64,000 nt of DNA from CAYUZU01 sp964448675 (GTDB taxonomy: Bacteria > Planctomycetota > Phycisphaerae > UBA1845 > Fen-1342): contig CAYUZU010000004.1 of assembly GCA_964448675.1 (NCBI GenBank), forward strand, positions 124,001-188,000, given 5' to 3'. How positions within the stretch are numbered: position 1 is the stretch's first letter; every line of letters starts with the position of its first letter. Below the pieces are notes generated by a model. It made no database searches. It saw only the letters and a program-made list of their open reading frames with translations, and was not told where the DNA came from. The position numbers and the translations under genes were made by a program. Of the stretch, positions 1 through 10,156 are shown in pieces.

Positions 1-92
1 GATTTTTTTTGGCGCTTTTGCTTCAGGCCGTGCGCGTTTCGCAAACTTGGGGTGGTTCGTCTGTTTCACCAAACTGCGAGGGAGAATGAAGC

Positions 93-1499
93 ATGGCATT
101 GACAGTTAATAACGTGGGGACGCTATCGCTGCTGAACATCCTGAACAAGACCTCGACAAGGCAGGAGAACGTCCTCCACCAGATGGCCACGGGCAACAAG
201 ATCAACCGTGGCGCCGACAACCCGGCCGGCCTGCTGGCGCTGACCCAGCTCGACGGCGAAATCACCTCGGTCCAGGCGGGTATCGCGAACAACCAGCGCA
301 CGGATGCCGTCCTCGGCGTGGCGGACAACGCGCTCACCGAGATCGGCAACCTCGTCGACGAGGTCCAGCGCCTGGCCAATGAAACGGCCAACGACGCCGC
401 CCTCACCGCGGACGAGATCTCGGCCAACCAGGCCCAGATCGACGACGCCCTGGCCTCCATCGATCGCATTGTTGCCAACACGAACTTCAATGGCCGGAAG
501 CTGCTCGACGGCTCGCTCGGCATTCGCTCCACGATCAGTGGTGCGGCGGATTCGCTGACGGACATCCGCGTCTACAGCCGGGAGAGTGGCACCAGCGACA
601 CCACGCTGGCGGTCAGCCACGTGACGGCCGCTTCGAGCGCGCGAGCGGCCAGCGTCATGGCCACCAGCGCGACGGAAGACACGACCTTCACTGTCCAGGG
701 CAACCTGGGGACGGCGGTCATCGAGGCCCTCTCGACCGAGAACGTCTCGTCGGTTGCGGCGAAGGTCAACGCCGCCAAGGCCCAGACGGGTGTCTCGGCC
801 GTGATGGCGGGTGCCTTCATGCACCTGTACAGCACCGAGAAGGGCTCGGACCAGTTCGTCCGCACCACGGTGATCTCGGGTGACGCCGTCAACGTCACCG
901 AGAAGAACGACACCGGTGCCGACGCGGTCGTGACCGTCAATGGTCAGGACGCCGCCGTCGATGGCGAGCACGTGACCTACAACGGCAACGGCGTCAGCCT
1001 GTCATTCGAGATCGGGTCGCTGGCGGCCGGCAGTTCGGCGGGGATCACCATCACCGGCGATGCCAACGGCACCAGTGGTGCGACGTTCCAGCTTGGCACG
1101 AACTCCGACACGCGGGCCACACTGGGCATCGGCGGTATGTACTCGCACCAGCTCGGCAACCGCACCGACGGCTACCTGTCGTCGCTCCGCAGTGGTGGTG
1201 CCAACTCGCTGACGAACGACCCGGCGCAGGCGGGCAAGATCGCCCGCAAGGCCGCGCTGCAGGTCTCGACACTGCAGGGCCGCATCGGCGGGTTCCAGAA
1301 GTTCCAGGTGCGCACGGCGCTGAACTCGCTCAACGACAACCTCGAAGGTCTCGAGCGGGCGCGCGGCGTCATCAATGACGTCGACTACGCCAAGGCCAGT
1401 TCGGATCTCAACCGCGAGAACGTCCTCATGCAGTCGGCGATGTCGCTCATGGGGCTGGCCAACCAGCAGTCGTCCCAGGTGCTGGCGCTGCTCAGCTAG
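93..1499 (+). CDS. fliC: Flagellin
   Basis: Structural subunit of the flagellar filament, exported by the flagellar type III system. Both conserved coiled-coil ends (D0/D1) are visible: the N-terminus MALTVNNVGTLSLLNILNKT with the motif ATGNKINRGADNPAGL near residues 31-46, and the C-terminus with NRENVLMQSAMSLMGLANQQ followed by a hydrophobic end. The central ~200 residues are Ser/Thr/Ala/Gly-rich, as in the variable surface-exposed D2/D3 domain. At 468 residues it is a normal medium-length flagellin. The start is supported by GAGGGAGAA 8 to 16 nt upstream. No other flagellar gene is in the window, so it is either a lone filament gene or the edge of a cluster. The T-run at positions 3-10 could be the tail of a terminator for an upstream gene. 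Confidence 0.95.
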   Translation: MALTVNNVGTLSLLNILNKTSTRQENVLHQMATGNKINRGADNPAGLLALTQLDGEITSVQAGIANNQRTDAVLGVADNALTEIGNLVDEVQRLANETANDAALTADEISANQAQIDDALASIDRIVANTNFNGRKLLDGSLGIRSTISGAADSLTDIRVYSRESGTSDTTLAVSHVTAASSARAASVMATSATEDTTFTVQGNLGTAVIEALSTENVSSVAAKVNAAKAQTGVSAVMAGAFMHLYSTEKGSDQFVRTTVISGDAVNVTEKNDTGADAVVTVNGQDAAVDGEHVTYNGNGVSLSFEIGSLAAGSSAGITITGDANGTSGATFQLGTNSDTRATLGIGGMYSHQLGNRTDGYLSSLRSGGANSLTNDPAQAGKIARKAALQVSTLQGRIGGFQKFQVRTALNSLNDNLEGLERARGVINDVDYAKASSDLNRENVLMQSAMSLMGLANQQSSQVLALLS

Positions 1500-1527
1500 C
1501 AGTTCGTCCGGACCGGCGACAATGAAC

Positions 1528-1577
1528 ACACGGCGCGGCGCCGCGCGGTCTGCGGATCGCGGGGCGTCGTGTCTTTT
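1528..1577 (+). terminator. Probable intrinsic terminator after flagellin
   Basis: The segment acacggcgc (1528-1536) can pair with gcgtcgtgt (1564-1572) with one G-U pair, and ctttt follows. A second GC-rich palindrome lies inside the loop. It sits between the convergent flagellin and trpC genes. The reverse strand has no T-run, so it would act mainly on flagellin. Confidence 0.4.
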
Positions 1578-1585
1578 CTGCTGGC

Positions 1586-2389
1586 TCAACCGAAGAGCTG
1601 CCGGATCGTCTCGCGCGGCCGCCCGGCGCGCATCAGCGTTTCGCCCACCAGCAGCGCCCGCGCCCCGGCCGCGTGCATGCGCTCCACATCACGCCGGGTC
1701 TTGATGCCGCTCTCGGCGACCACCGGTACGCCCGGCGGGATCAGCGCCGCCAGCGTCTCGGTCGTGGTGAGATCGACCTGCTGCACCTCGAGATTGCGGT
1801 TGTTGATGCCCAGCAGCACCCCGTTGTGCAGCCAGTCCTGGAATTCCTGCAGGACCTCGAGCAGCACGTCGCGGGCGTGCACCTCCAACAGCACCCACAG
1901 GCCCAGATCGCGCGCCTGCTCGGTCAGTGCCAGCGCCGTCGCCATGTCCAGGGCATCGGCGATCACCAGGACCGCGTCGGCACCGAAAGCGCGACTTTCC
2001 TCCACCTGATACGTGTCGACCAGGAAATCCTTGCGCAGCACCGGCAGGCCGACTGCACGCTTGATCTGCTCGATAAACGCGAGCTCGCCCCCGAAGTACT
2101 TTCGGTCCGTCAGCACGCTCAGCGCCTGGGCGCCGCCCGCTTCGTACTCCCGCGCGATCGCCACCGGATCGAAATCCTCGCGGATCAGGCCCGCCGAGGG
2201 GCTCGATCGCTTGACCTCCGCGATCAGGTTGGGGCCGTGGGGCCGCGGCGCGGCCACCGCGCCGTAGAAATTCCGCCGCGGCAGAGCATACCCCGCCAGC
2301 GCCCGCAAGTCGGCAACCGGCCGCGCCTGGCGCGCCTGCTCGACTTCGTCCCGCTTGTGCGCCAGAATCTCGGTCAGGACATTGGCCAC
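1586..2389 (-). CDS. trpC: Indole-3-glycerol phosphate synthase
   Basis: Catalyses ring closure and decarboxylation of CdRP to indole-3-glycerol phosphate in tryptophan synthesis; cytoplasmic. The 267-residue TIM barrel matches the family length. Visible motifs: NVLTEILAHKRDEV at the N-terminus, the catalytic-lysine segment IAEVKRSSPSAGLI (~residues 56-69), VLRKDFLVDTYQV (~118-130), LGINNRNL (~173-180) and the phosphate-binding end VVAESGIKTRRDV and ALLVGETLMR. The start is GTG at 2389, preceded by an AGGGG-like site. It is a stand-alone trp gene with no trpD or trpB beside it, as is common where trp genes are dispersed. It converges on the flagellin gene. Confidence 0.96.
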   Translation of the reverse strand: MANVLTEILAHKRDEVEQARQARPVADLRALAGYALPRRNFYGAVAAPRPHGPNLIAEVKRSSPSAGLIREDFDPVAIAREYEAGGAQALSVLTDRKYFGGELAFIEQIKRAVGLPVLRKDFLVDTYQVEESRAFGADAVLVIADALDMATALALTEQARDLGLWVLLEVHARDVLLEVLQEFQDWLHNGVLLGINNRNLEVQQVDLTTTETLAALIPPGVPVVAESGIKTRRDVERMHAAGARALLVGETLMRAGRPRETIRQLFG

Positions 2390-2476
2390 GGCGCGCCCCT
2401 TCCCTTGTTGAGGAACCGTCGAAACGAGAGGCCGGCGTTCGCGCAGCCGCGTCGACCGGCCAGCATTGCGACCCAG

Positions 2477-3337
2477 ATGCTAGCTGCCACGACTTCCATT
2501 CTGCAAGTCATCGACCTCAGCCTGCTGGTCGCCGGCGTGCTGAGCGCCGCCGGGCTGCTCGTCTGGCTGCTGCGCCGCGGGCGCTGGCGCGATCCACTGG
2601 CGGATGCCCCCGTGCCGCGCGGTGGCCCCGGCGCGACGGAACTGCTGTTCGTGGCCGCCGGCTACATCCTCATCCACCTGCTGACCCAGGCAGCACTCGT
2701 CAGCGACCTGCCGCGCGACGAAACGCCGGCGCCGGGCTCGGCCGCCTGGCATCGGCTGCACCTGGCCGGGTTGATCGCCAACGCGTTGCTGATCGCGCCG
2801 CTGGCGGTGCTGCGCCGGCAGACGAGCCGGGCCGACGTGGGGCCATGCGTTGCTCCGGGCCGAGCGGCCCTGGCGGCCCTCGCTGCCCTCCTCGCGATGT
2901 TGCCGATCATGACGGTGCAGTTCAATATGGGCGAGGTGCTCTGGGCCTGGCGCAATCCCGATCAGCCGCCGCCGACGCACGAGGTGCTGGATACGTTGCA
3001 GACCGCCGGCGATGCCTGGGCAGTCGTGCCGCTGTTCGTCGGGGCGATTCTCATCACCCCCGTGATCGAGGAGTTGCTGTTCCGCGGCGTCCTGCTCGGC
3101 GTGCTGGCGTACTACACGCGGTCGAAATGGGCGGCGATCATTGCGGCGGCGGTCGCGTTCGGCGTGGTCCATGGCCAACCACAAGATATCCTGCCGCTGT
3201 TCACGATGGCGGTGTTTCTCGGGGCGCTGCGCGTGTGGAGCGGGCGACTATGGCCGTGCATCCTGGTGCATGTGCTGTTCAACGCCCGGACGATGATCTT
3301 CATGGCGCTGGCCGAGCCCGCGGCGCATCCGATTTAG
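2477..3337 (+). CDS. CPBP-family intramembrane metalloprotease (CAAX-like)
   Basis: Predicted polytopic membrane protein of the ABI/CPBP (CAAX protease-like) family, 286 residues from the chosen ATG. Hydrophobic segments lie near residues 5-30, 55-75, 95-115, 130-150, 170-190 and 215-275. The catalytic signature is present: EELLFRG in the first motif, VVHGQPQD in the second and HVLFNARTM in the third, which supply the Glu/His metal-binding residues. The frame stays open far upstream, but that part is only the antisense of trpC; translation starting at MLAATTSILQVIDLSLL places a membrane segment at once, as expected. Substrate unknown. It is head-to-head with trpC across a short gap. Confidence 0.85.
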   Translation: MLAATTSILQVIDLSLLVAGVLSAAGLLVWLLRRGRWRDPLADAPVPRGGPGATELLFVAAGYILIHLLTQAALVSDLPRDETPAPGSAAWHRLHLAGLIANALLIAPLAVLRRQTSRADVGPCVAPGRAALAALAALLAMLPIMTVQFNMGEVLWAWRNPDQPPPTHEVLDTLQTAGDAWAVVPLFVGAILITPVIEELLFRGVLLGVLAYYTRSKWAAIIAAAVAFGVVHGQPQDILPLFTMAVFLGALRVWSGRLWPCILVHVLFNARTMIFMALAEPAAHPI

Positions 3338-3450
3338 CCGCCGCCTCTCGCGGGCAGCAGCGCCGGCCCCGGCCACCAAGAAAAGTGACGCCCGCAGGTT
3401 GCCAGAGGCCACCCACGGACGTCGAGCGGGGTTAAGCGCGTCCCGTTGCG

Positions 3451-4770
3451 TCAGCGTCCAGCATCCGTGCCGTACCAGAAACCACCCAGCGGCCCGCCCA
3501 CGTGCTGCGGGGCGAAGCGCCAGCGACCCAGCAGGGCGCCTTGTGGCACGGTGTCGGCGTCCAGGTATTCACCGCGCAGCAGACCGACGCCGTTCGAACT
3601 CGTGCCATACACTCCGCGCACGAAGCCCCGGAACGTCCCGTCCGGTCCGAGATAGCGGCCATAGAAGCGTCCGAGAAGCTGGCCCGCGTTCGGGTCGTCC
3701 TGCTCGGGGTCGGCGAAGGGCTCGTAGTGTCCGAACAGGTGCCCCACGACGCGGCCGCCGAGCGTCATCCAGCGGGCCCGCAAGATGCCGCCCGGTACCG
3801 GTTCGCCCGCGTTGGGGTCGTGCGGGTGGTAGAACCCGCGGAACAGCCCGCGGGGCTCGTTGGGGTCCAGGCAGGGCCATTCGTTGCCGTCAGTGGCCTC
3901 CAGCGGGGCGGCGACGGCGACGGGTTCGGGGCGGGTGGCGGAGAAGGGCAGGGGAGAGTCGGCGGCCTCGTAGCCACCCACATCGCCCGCGTCAAAGGGG
4001 TATGCCGGGAGCGTTTCAATCTCGTTACACAGGTCGAAAGCGGCCCAGCGTCCGAAAAGCTGCCCGCCGGGAACGTCCGGCAACGTGCGCCAGTGCCCCT
4101 TCAGCACGCCCACCAACTGGTCCGCGGCGCTGAACCAGCGACCGAAAAACAGTGCCGGGCGGTTCGGGCCATTGCCGTACCGACCGCGGAAGTGGCCGAT
4201 CAATTCGTTGGCGTCATTGAGAATCCGCCCATGGAACACGCCGCCGGCGACGATGCCCGGCGGGAGGTTGCTCGGCGTGGTGGGGTGGTAGTGGCCGACG
4301 ACGTGACCGGTGGCGGTACCGTCGGCCGCCAACCAGGTGCCGACGATCGGGCCGGCGGCGTTGGGGTCGTTGTTCGACGCGACGGGGCCGTAGCGCGCAA
4401 CCACGCGGCCATGGATGAGCGGCACGCCGCCCGCTCCGTCGACCTCCATCGCGATACTGGCGAGACCGATGCCGGGTTCCGCCCCGGTGTCCGCCGACAA
4501 GACGAACGTGGCGGGTTCGGCCGCGGTGTCGACGCTCATCGCCGCACTGGCGGCGACGGGCGTACGCAGTGCCTGATAGACGACCTCGTCCTTGGCACCG
4601 GCGACGAGTTCATCGACGGTATCTGCAGCGCCGGGCAGCAGCGTGTCGGCGACGGCGCCGAGTTCGTTCTGCGCCCCGTCCTGCAACGCCGGTTGGCCGG
4701 GACAGCCGGCAAGGCACAACGTAGCGACAACCCCCGACCACAAGAGCATTCGAGCGCGGAACCGGTGCAT
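3451..4770 (-). CDS. Secreted lipoprotein with MORN-like Gly/aromatic repeats
   Basis: Not a protein I recognise by name. Starting at 4770, with the site GGAGAA upstream, it begins with a lipoprotein signal, MHRFRARMLLWSGVVATLC then LAGCPG, so a diacylglyceryl-Cys near residue 22. From about residue 120 on, the protein is built from many short units of the form G-x-[LVF]-x-G-[RH]-[WYF], for example HVVGHYHP, HFRGRYGNG, ALFFGRW, VLKGHWR, QLFGRWAAF, HLFGHYEPF, LLRGEYLD and ALLGRWRF, in roughly a dozen copies. The spacing and Gly/aromatic pattern resemble MORN beta-hairpin repeats. It is probably anchored in an outer membrane as a repeat scaffold; ligand unknown. The frame extends upstream to 4926 but lacks a signal sequence there. 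Confidence 0.75.
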   Translation of the reverse strand: MHRFRARMLLWSGVVATLCLAGCPGQPALQDGAQNELGAVADTLLPGAADTVDELVAGAKDEVVYQALRTPVAASAAMSVDTAAEPATFVLSADTGAEPGIGLASIAMEVDGAGGVPLIHGRVVARYGPVASNNDPNAAGPIVGTWLAADGTATGHVVGHYHPTTPSNLPPGIVAGGVFHGRILNDANELIGHFRGRYGNGPNRPALFFGRWFSAADQLVGVLKGHWRTLPDVPGGQLFGRWAAFDLCNEIETLPAYPFDAGDVGGYEAADSPLPFSATRPEPVAVAAPLEATDGNEWPCLDPNEPRGLFRGFYHPHDPNAGEPVPGGILRARWMTLGGRVVGHLFGHYEPFADPEQDDPNAGQLLGRFYGRYLGPDGTFRGFVRGVYGTSSNGVGLLRGEYLDADTVPQGALLGRWRFAPQHVGGPLGGFWYGTDAGR

Positions 4771-4974
4771 CCCTGTTCTCCTTTGTGAACATGGGCTCGA
4801 CATACTGCGACCGCAGACCTTCCGCGGCCGCTGCCATTGGGCGGCTAAGCCTCGATGACCCCGCTCACAGGGATTCAACGACCGCCGGGGCGGGGTATTG
4901 CGAGTATGACCGACATTTCCTGACAAAACGGGGCGGTTGGTTCGGCGCCGGCCGCGGCGGGTGCCAAACAGATC

Positions 4975-5002
4975 TTGACGCGGGGGGCCCGAATCGTATT
5001 AT
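4975..5002 (+). promoter_or_regulatory. Promoter of guaB, start-proximal
   Basis: TTGACG (4975-4980), a 16-nt spacer, then TATTAT (4997-5002). The guaB ATG is at 5011, only 8 nt after the -10 box, so transcription would begin at or next to the start codon. There is no Shine-Dalgarno sequence, so a leaderless mRNA is predicted. Confidence 0.65.
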
Positions 5003-5010
5003 CTTGACCC

Positions 5011-6483
<1,473 letters not shown>

Positions 6484-6527
6484 CACGGCCGCGCAGGCCG
6501 AAGTCTGAGACGGAAGGATACGCTGAC

Positions 6528-7124
6528 ATGAACACGCGTGTGATCAACAAGTCGCGTTTGTGGGTGGCCGGTGCGGTCGCGGGGCTCATGCTGCTGATGG
6601 CGGGTTGTGCCCTGACCCCGAAGTACTACCAGGAGAGCGGCCCGTCCGTCGACAAGGACTGGGCCTCGCCGACGGCGGCTGACGTCAAGACGCGATTCGA
6701 GCCCAGCGCGGCGACGCAGCGTGACTGGCCCGCCCTGCAGGTTGCGACGCGCAGCGGCACGGTCCAGCACTATCCGCTGTACTTCGAGGACCCGTTCGAG
6801 GACAAGGGGCACGGCCGCACCGATGCGACCCATCCGCGCAACGTGTATCGACTCGGCTGGGAGGACTGGGTTGCGATGCCGTACGGCCTGTCACGCTTCA
6901 CGCTGAACTGGCTGATGCTGCCGGTCAGCGCGGTCGTGACGCCGCCGTGGACGGTCATGGCGAGCGACGGCGTGCTGAGCCGCCAGGCGCTCGGCTACGA
7001 CCATGACGCCACGCGCGCCGACCAGGCGGCCGCACCGCCGCCGCAAGACGCCGAGGCAACCCCGGCGGTGCCGCATGACGCCGAGGCGGAGGACGCGGAG
7101 GAGCCGCTGGCCCTGAGTGGCTAG
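6528..7124 (+). CDS. Small lipoprotein of unknown function
   Basis: A 198-residue protein. The chosen ATG at 6528 follows GGAAGGA and gives a lipoprotein signal (WVAGAVAGLMLLMAGC, lipobox MAGC, Cys near 28). The mature part has a conserved-looking block around residues 90-140 (PLYFEDPFEDKGHG, YRLGWEDWVAMPYG, LNWLMLPVSAVVTPPW), with two hydrophobic stretches that could contact the membrane, then an Ala/Glu/Asp-rich low-complexity tail. It lies 44 nt after guaB in the same direction and may be cotranscribed. I recall similar short lipoproteins in planctomycete genomes but cannot assign a function. It ends 4 nt into the convergent glpX gene. Confidence 0.75.
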   Translation: MNTRVINKSRLWVAGAVAGLMLLMAGCALTPKYYQESGPSVDKDWASPTAADVKTRFEPSAATQRDWPALQVATRSGTVQHYPLYFEDPFEDKGHGRTDATHPRNVYRLGWEDWVAMPYGLSRFTLNWLMLPVSAVVTPPWTVMASDGVLSRQALGYDHDATRADQAAAPPPQDAEATPAVPHDAEAEDAEEPLALSG

Positions 7125-8191
7125 AGCTTCGTGTGTCCGGTCTGGCTGGCCAGGCGGATGGTCTTGCGCGTCAGGTCGTGGAACGCCTTCACGTAGCGCA
7201 CCGTGCGCGAACGCGCCCGCATCACCACTGAATACGTCACCGCGATGTGGCCGCTGATCCCCACGCCGTGCAGCAGCGGGTTGTCCGTGATGCCGGTCGC
7301 GGTGAAGACGACATCGTTCCCGCGAGCCATGTCTTCGGTCTTGAACATGCGGTCGAGCATGTCGCCATGGCCGTCGGCGATGAGCTGTTCGCGCTCGGCG
7401 TCGTCGCGCGGCCACGGGCGGCAGAGAATCTCCCCGCCGAGACAGCGGATGGCCGCCGCCGCCAGGACAGCCTCCGGCGATCCGCCGATGCCCATGTAGA
7501 TATCCACCGGATTGTCGGGGATGGAGGGCGCGATGGCGGCGGCCACATCGCCGTCGCCGATCATGCGAATGGACGCGCCGGTGCGGCGGATGTCGTCGAT
7601 GAGCTGCTTGTGGCGCGGACGGTCGAGCACGCAGACGACCAGGTCGCCGACGCGTTTGCCCAGCGTCAGGGCGACGATCTCGAGGTTCTGCTCGACCGGG
7701 GCGTCGAGCCGAACGTGGCCGGCGCCCTCGCGGACCTTGGGACCGACGGCGATCTTGTCGACGTAGTGGCTGGGGATGGCGGCCAGGGCGCGGTCTTCCG
7801 GGCTGGTGCCCTTGGCGGCGGCCATGACGCTCAATGCACCGGGCAGCCCCTTGGAGGTGAGCGTGGTGCCATCCACCGGATCGACGGCGATGCTGACCGG
7901 GGGACTGCCGGCGCGCCACGTGCCGAGCTGCTCGCCGACGAAGATGCCGGGGGCCTCGTCCTTGATGCCCTCGCCGATGGTGCACGTGCCGCACATGTCC
8001 ATCAGGTTGAGCATGCCGCGCAGCGCGTCGGTGGCTGCTTCGTCGGCGGCGATCTTGTCGCCCTGGCCGATCCACTTGAAGACGTTGAGCGCCGCCGCCT
8101 CGCACGCGCGCAGCAGATCCATTCCGATGAGTTTCTCGTCCCCGGCCTCGGGGTCTTCGGCTGCCGGTCTGACGAATTCGGTATCAGTCAT
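7121..8191 (-). CDS. glpX: Class II fructose-1,6-bisphosphatase
   Basis: Hydrolyses fructose-1,6-bisphosphate to fructose-6-phosphate in gluconeogenesis; the planctomycete enzyme may also act on sedoheptulose-1,7-bisphosphate. The 356-residue length is slightly above the usual 320-340. Motifs: GQGDKIAADEAATDALRGML (~residues 42-61), IGEGIKDEAPG (metal-binding Glu/Asp), the core VDPVDGTTLTSKGLPGALSV, GIGGSPEAVLAAAAIRCLGG and TGITDNPLLHGV. The start at 8191 has AGGA upstream. It converges with the lipoprotein gene and is divergent from the glycosidase at 8364. The nearby glycosidase, glgP and hexose-phosphate mutase make this stretch rich in glycogen and gluconeogenesis functions. Confidence 0.95.
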   Translation of the reverse strand: MTDTEFVRPAAEDPEAGDEKLIGMDLLRACEAAALNVFKWIGQGDKIAADEAATDALRGMLNLMDMCGTCTIGEGIKDEAPGIFVGEQLGTWRAGSPPVSIAVDPVDGTTLTSKGLPGALSVMAAAKGTSPEDRALAAIPSHYVDKIAVGPKVREGAGHVRLDAPVEQNLEIVALTLGKRVGDLVVCVLDRPRHKQLIDDIRRTGASIRMIGDGDVAAAIAPSIPDNPVDIYMGIGGSPEAVLAAAAIRCLGGEILCRPWPRDDAEREQLIADGHGDMLDRMFKTEDMARGNDVVFTATGITDNPLLHGVGISGHIAVTYSVVMRARSRTVRYVKAFHDLTRKTIRLASQTGHTKL

Positions 8192-8306
8192 GATCTGGTC
8201 CTGCTAATCCCCCGCGACCCGTTGCTGAGAAACGCCCTTTCGACATGCGCTGGTAGCGTACCCGATGGGTCGGCGATTTTCCACCCCGCGTGTGCCGGCG
8301 CGCGAC

Positions 8307-8335
8307 TTCGCACGGGACGGTGGTGCGGTTATGCT
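8307..8335 (+). promoter_or_regulatory. Candidate promoter upstream of the glycosidase
   Basis: TTCGCA (8307-8312), 17-nt spacer, TATGCT (8330-8335). If real, transcription starts near 8342. That argues against the far-upstream ATG at 8265 and for a start at 8364 or 8415. Confidence 0.35.
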
Positions 8336-8363
8336 ACCCCCTCGGCGGCGACTGTGGCAGTCG

Positions 8364-9749
8364 ATGACGACGGCCCGTCCGCCGACTCGGGCTCAACACG
8401 CGGCGGACCGAGGTATGCAACTGATCGAAGAAGCGTTTCATAAGGCCAGGGAGGTGCTTCATCTGAACTGCACCGAGCGCGGCTTCAGCGCGTGCAGCCT
8501 GGCGCATGACGACAATCCGGTCAGCAATTACCGCAGCGTGTGGGCACGCGACTCGGCCAAGACGCTCATGTGGGCGCTGCCGCTGAACGACCCCGAGCTG
8601 AACGCCTGTGCCCGCCGCTCGCTCGAGACGATCCTGTCCGCCCAGACCCGCGACGGCCACCTGCCCAACTACGTGGACGTGCTCACCGGGCGGCCCGAGT
8701 ACGGCGGCATCGGTAACATTGCCGGCGTCGACAGCTCGCTGTGGATCGTGATCGCCGCCTGGAACTACGTGAAACTGACCGGCGACCGCGAGTTTGCCGA
8801 GAAGTACATCGACGCGATCGACCGCACGATGGGGTGGTTGCGGGCCCTGGATTCCAACAACTGCGGCCTGCTCGAGATTCCCGAGGCCGGCGACTGGACC
8901 GATCTGTTCCCGCGGTCCTACAACGTGCTGTACGACGAGGTGCTCTGGTATCGCGCCAACGTCAACTACGCCCACCTGCTGCACGAGGTCGATCGGCCCG
9001 TCGAGCAGTCGATCAACCGCGCGGCCCGCATCCGCCAGCTCATCAACGAGCAGTTCTGGCCCACGCCGCAGAGCATTCGTCACAACGTGGAGTCGTTCGC
9101 ACTGACGCAGTTCAGCCTCGGCTGGACGCGCTACCTGATCGCGCAGATCACGCCGTTCGGCTTTTCCTGGCGCTGCGACGTGTACGCCAACATCATCGCG
9201 TCGCTGTACGGGTTGCTCGACCAGGACCGCTCGGACCGCGTGCGGCAGTTTCTGCGCCAGATCAGCATCGACCATCCCTACCCGGTTCGCGTGCTCTATC
9301 CGTCGATCCGCCCCGGCGAGCCCGACTGGCGCGATTACTTTCTCGTCAACCTCCAGAATCTGCCCGATCACTACCACAATGGCGGCATCTGGCCTTTCGT
9401 CGGCGGTTTGTGGGTGCGGTTCCTGCTGCGCCTGGGGCGCCGCGACCATGCCGGCGAGGCGCTCGAGCGGCTGGCAGTGTTGTGCCGCGAGGGCATCGAT
9501 CGTGAGTGGGAGTTCACCGAGTGGGCGCACGGGCAGACCGGCCGGCCGATGGGCAAGGCCTACCAGGCCTGGAGCGCCGCATCGTACGTCGCGGCCTACC
9601 TCTGCTACGAGGGGGATACGTCCATCGAGGTCACCGAGGGCATCCCCGAGGAGCAGGTTCAGGCCAAGGAGGACGGCGTGGCCCCGGCCATCGCCAGCGG
9701 CAAGGTCGATCTCGACCGCGAGACGGCGACCGAAGCGGAGGCCGAATAG
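8364..9749 (+). CDS. (alpha/alpha)6-barrel glycosidase, amylo-alpha-1,6-glucosidase / GH100-like
   Basis: Predicted cytoplasmic glycoside hydrolase with the six-hairpin fold, 461 residues from the chosen start; no signal peptide. Visible features: YRSVWARDSAKTLMWAL near residues 57-73 (the W-A-R-D acid motif of debranching-enzyme and invertase-like proteins), QTRDGHLPNYVDV, LLEIPEAGDWTDLFPR (a likely catalytic Asp/Glu region), DHYHNGGIWPFVGGLW and EFTEWAHGQTGRP. These match the glycogen-debranching glucosidase / neutral-invertase (GH100) type; I cannot separate the two by eye. The C-terminus is an acidic low-complexity tail. Start choice is uncertain: ATG 8364 and ATG 8415 (MQLIEEAFHKA) are both plausible. 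The gene is followed at once by two STAS-protein genes. Confidence 0.8.
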   Translation: MTTARPPTRAQHAADRGMQLIEEAFHKAREVLHLNCTERGFSACSLAHDDNPVSNYRSVWARDSAKTLMWALPLNDPELNACARRSLETILSAQTRDGHLPNYVDVLTGRPEYGGIGNIAGVDSSLWIVIAAWNYVKLTGDREFAEKYIDAIDRTMGWLRALDSNNCGLLEIPEAGDWTDLFPRSYNVLYDEVLWYRANVNYAHLLHEVDRPVEQSINRAARIRQLINEQFWPTPQSIRHNVESFALTQFSLGWTRYLIAQITPFGFSWRCDVYANIIASLYGLLDQDRSDRVRQFLRQISIDHPYPVRVLYPSIRPGEPDWRDYFLVNLQNLPDHYHNGGIWPFVGGLWVRFLLRLGRRDHAGEALERLAVLCREGIDREWEFTEWAHGQTGRPMGKAYQAWSAASYVAAYLCYEGDTSIEVTEGIPEEQVQAKEDGVAPAIASGKVDLDRETATEAEAE

Positions 9750-9776
9750 GCCCGCACCCCGGCGGAGCAGCACAGC

Positions 9777-10154
9777 ATGGCAGAGCAGCCGCTACACGTT
9801 CAGGAGACCGAGGGCTTGGCGCTGGTGACATTTCGCGAGCGCTTCGACCTCGACATGCTCATTGTCGAACGCATCAGCGAAGAGCTGCACGGCCTGGTCG
9901 CCGGGGCGGGCTTTCGCGGGATCGTGCTGGACCTGACGAACGTGCGTTTCCTGTCGTCGCCGGCGCTGAGCATGCTGATCGGGCTGCGGCGCCAGGCGCA
10001 GGAGGCGGGCATGGACGTGGCCCTGTGCGGCATGGGCAGTGACGCGCGCCGCCTGTTTCAGATCACACGCCTGGACAAGTTGTTTTCCGTATCGTCCACC
10101 CCTGACGAAGCCCTGGCCGGGTTGCGGTCACCGAACGGCCGGGAAGCTCCTTAG
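9777..10154 (+). CDS. STAS-domain protein (anti-anti-sigma factor-like)
   Basis: A 125-residue single-domain STAS protein of the SpoIIAA/RsbV type, which binds an anti-sigma kinase and releases a sigma factor when unphosphorylated. The fold is visible as LALVTFRERFDLDMLIVERI, IVLDLTNVRFLSSPALSML (the segment carrying the phosphorylatable Ser in the family) and VALCGMGSDARRLFQITRLD. The usual D-S-S-G phospho-site reads L-S-S-P, so the flanking residues are changed although two serines remain. It is the first of two STAS genes 2 nt apart. No sigma factor or RsbW-like kinase is nearby. Confidence 0.82.
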   Translation: MAEQPLHVQETEGLALVTFRERFDLDMLIVERISEELHGLVAGAGFRGIVLDLTNVRFLSSPALSMLIGLRRQAQEAGMDVALCGMGSDARRLFQITRLDKLFSVSSTPDEALAGLRSPNGREAP

Positions 10155-10156
10155 TC

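Noticed and set aside
11..25. Sigma-54-like sequence (TTGGCGCTTTTGC) before flagellin
   Set aside because: The GG and GC elements are about 9 nt apart instead of 12, so the spacing does not fit a sigma-54 promoter.
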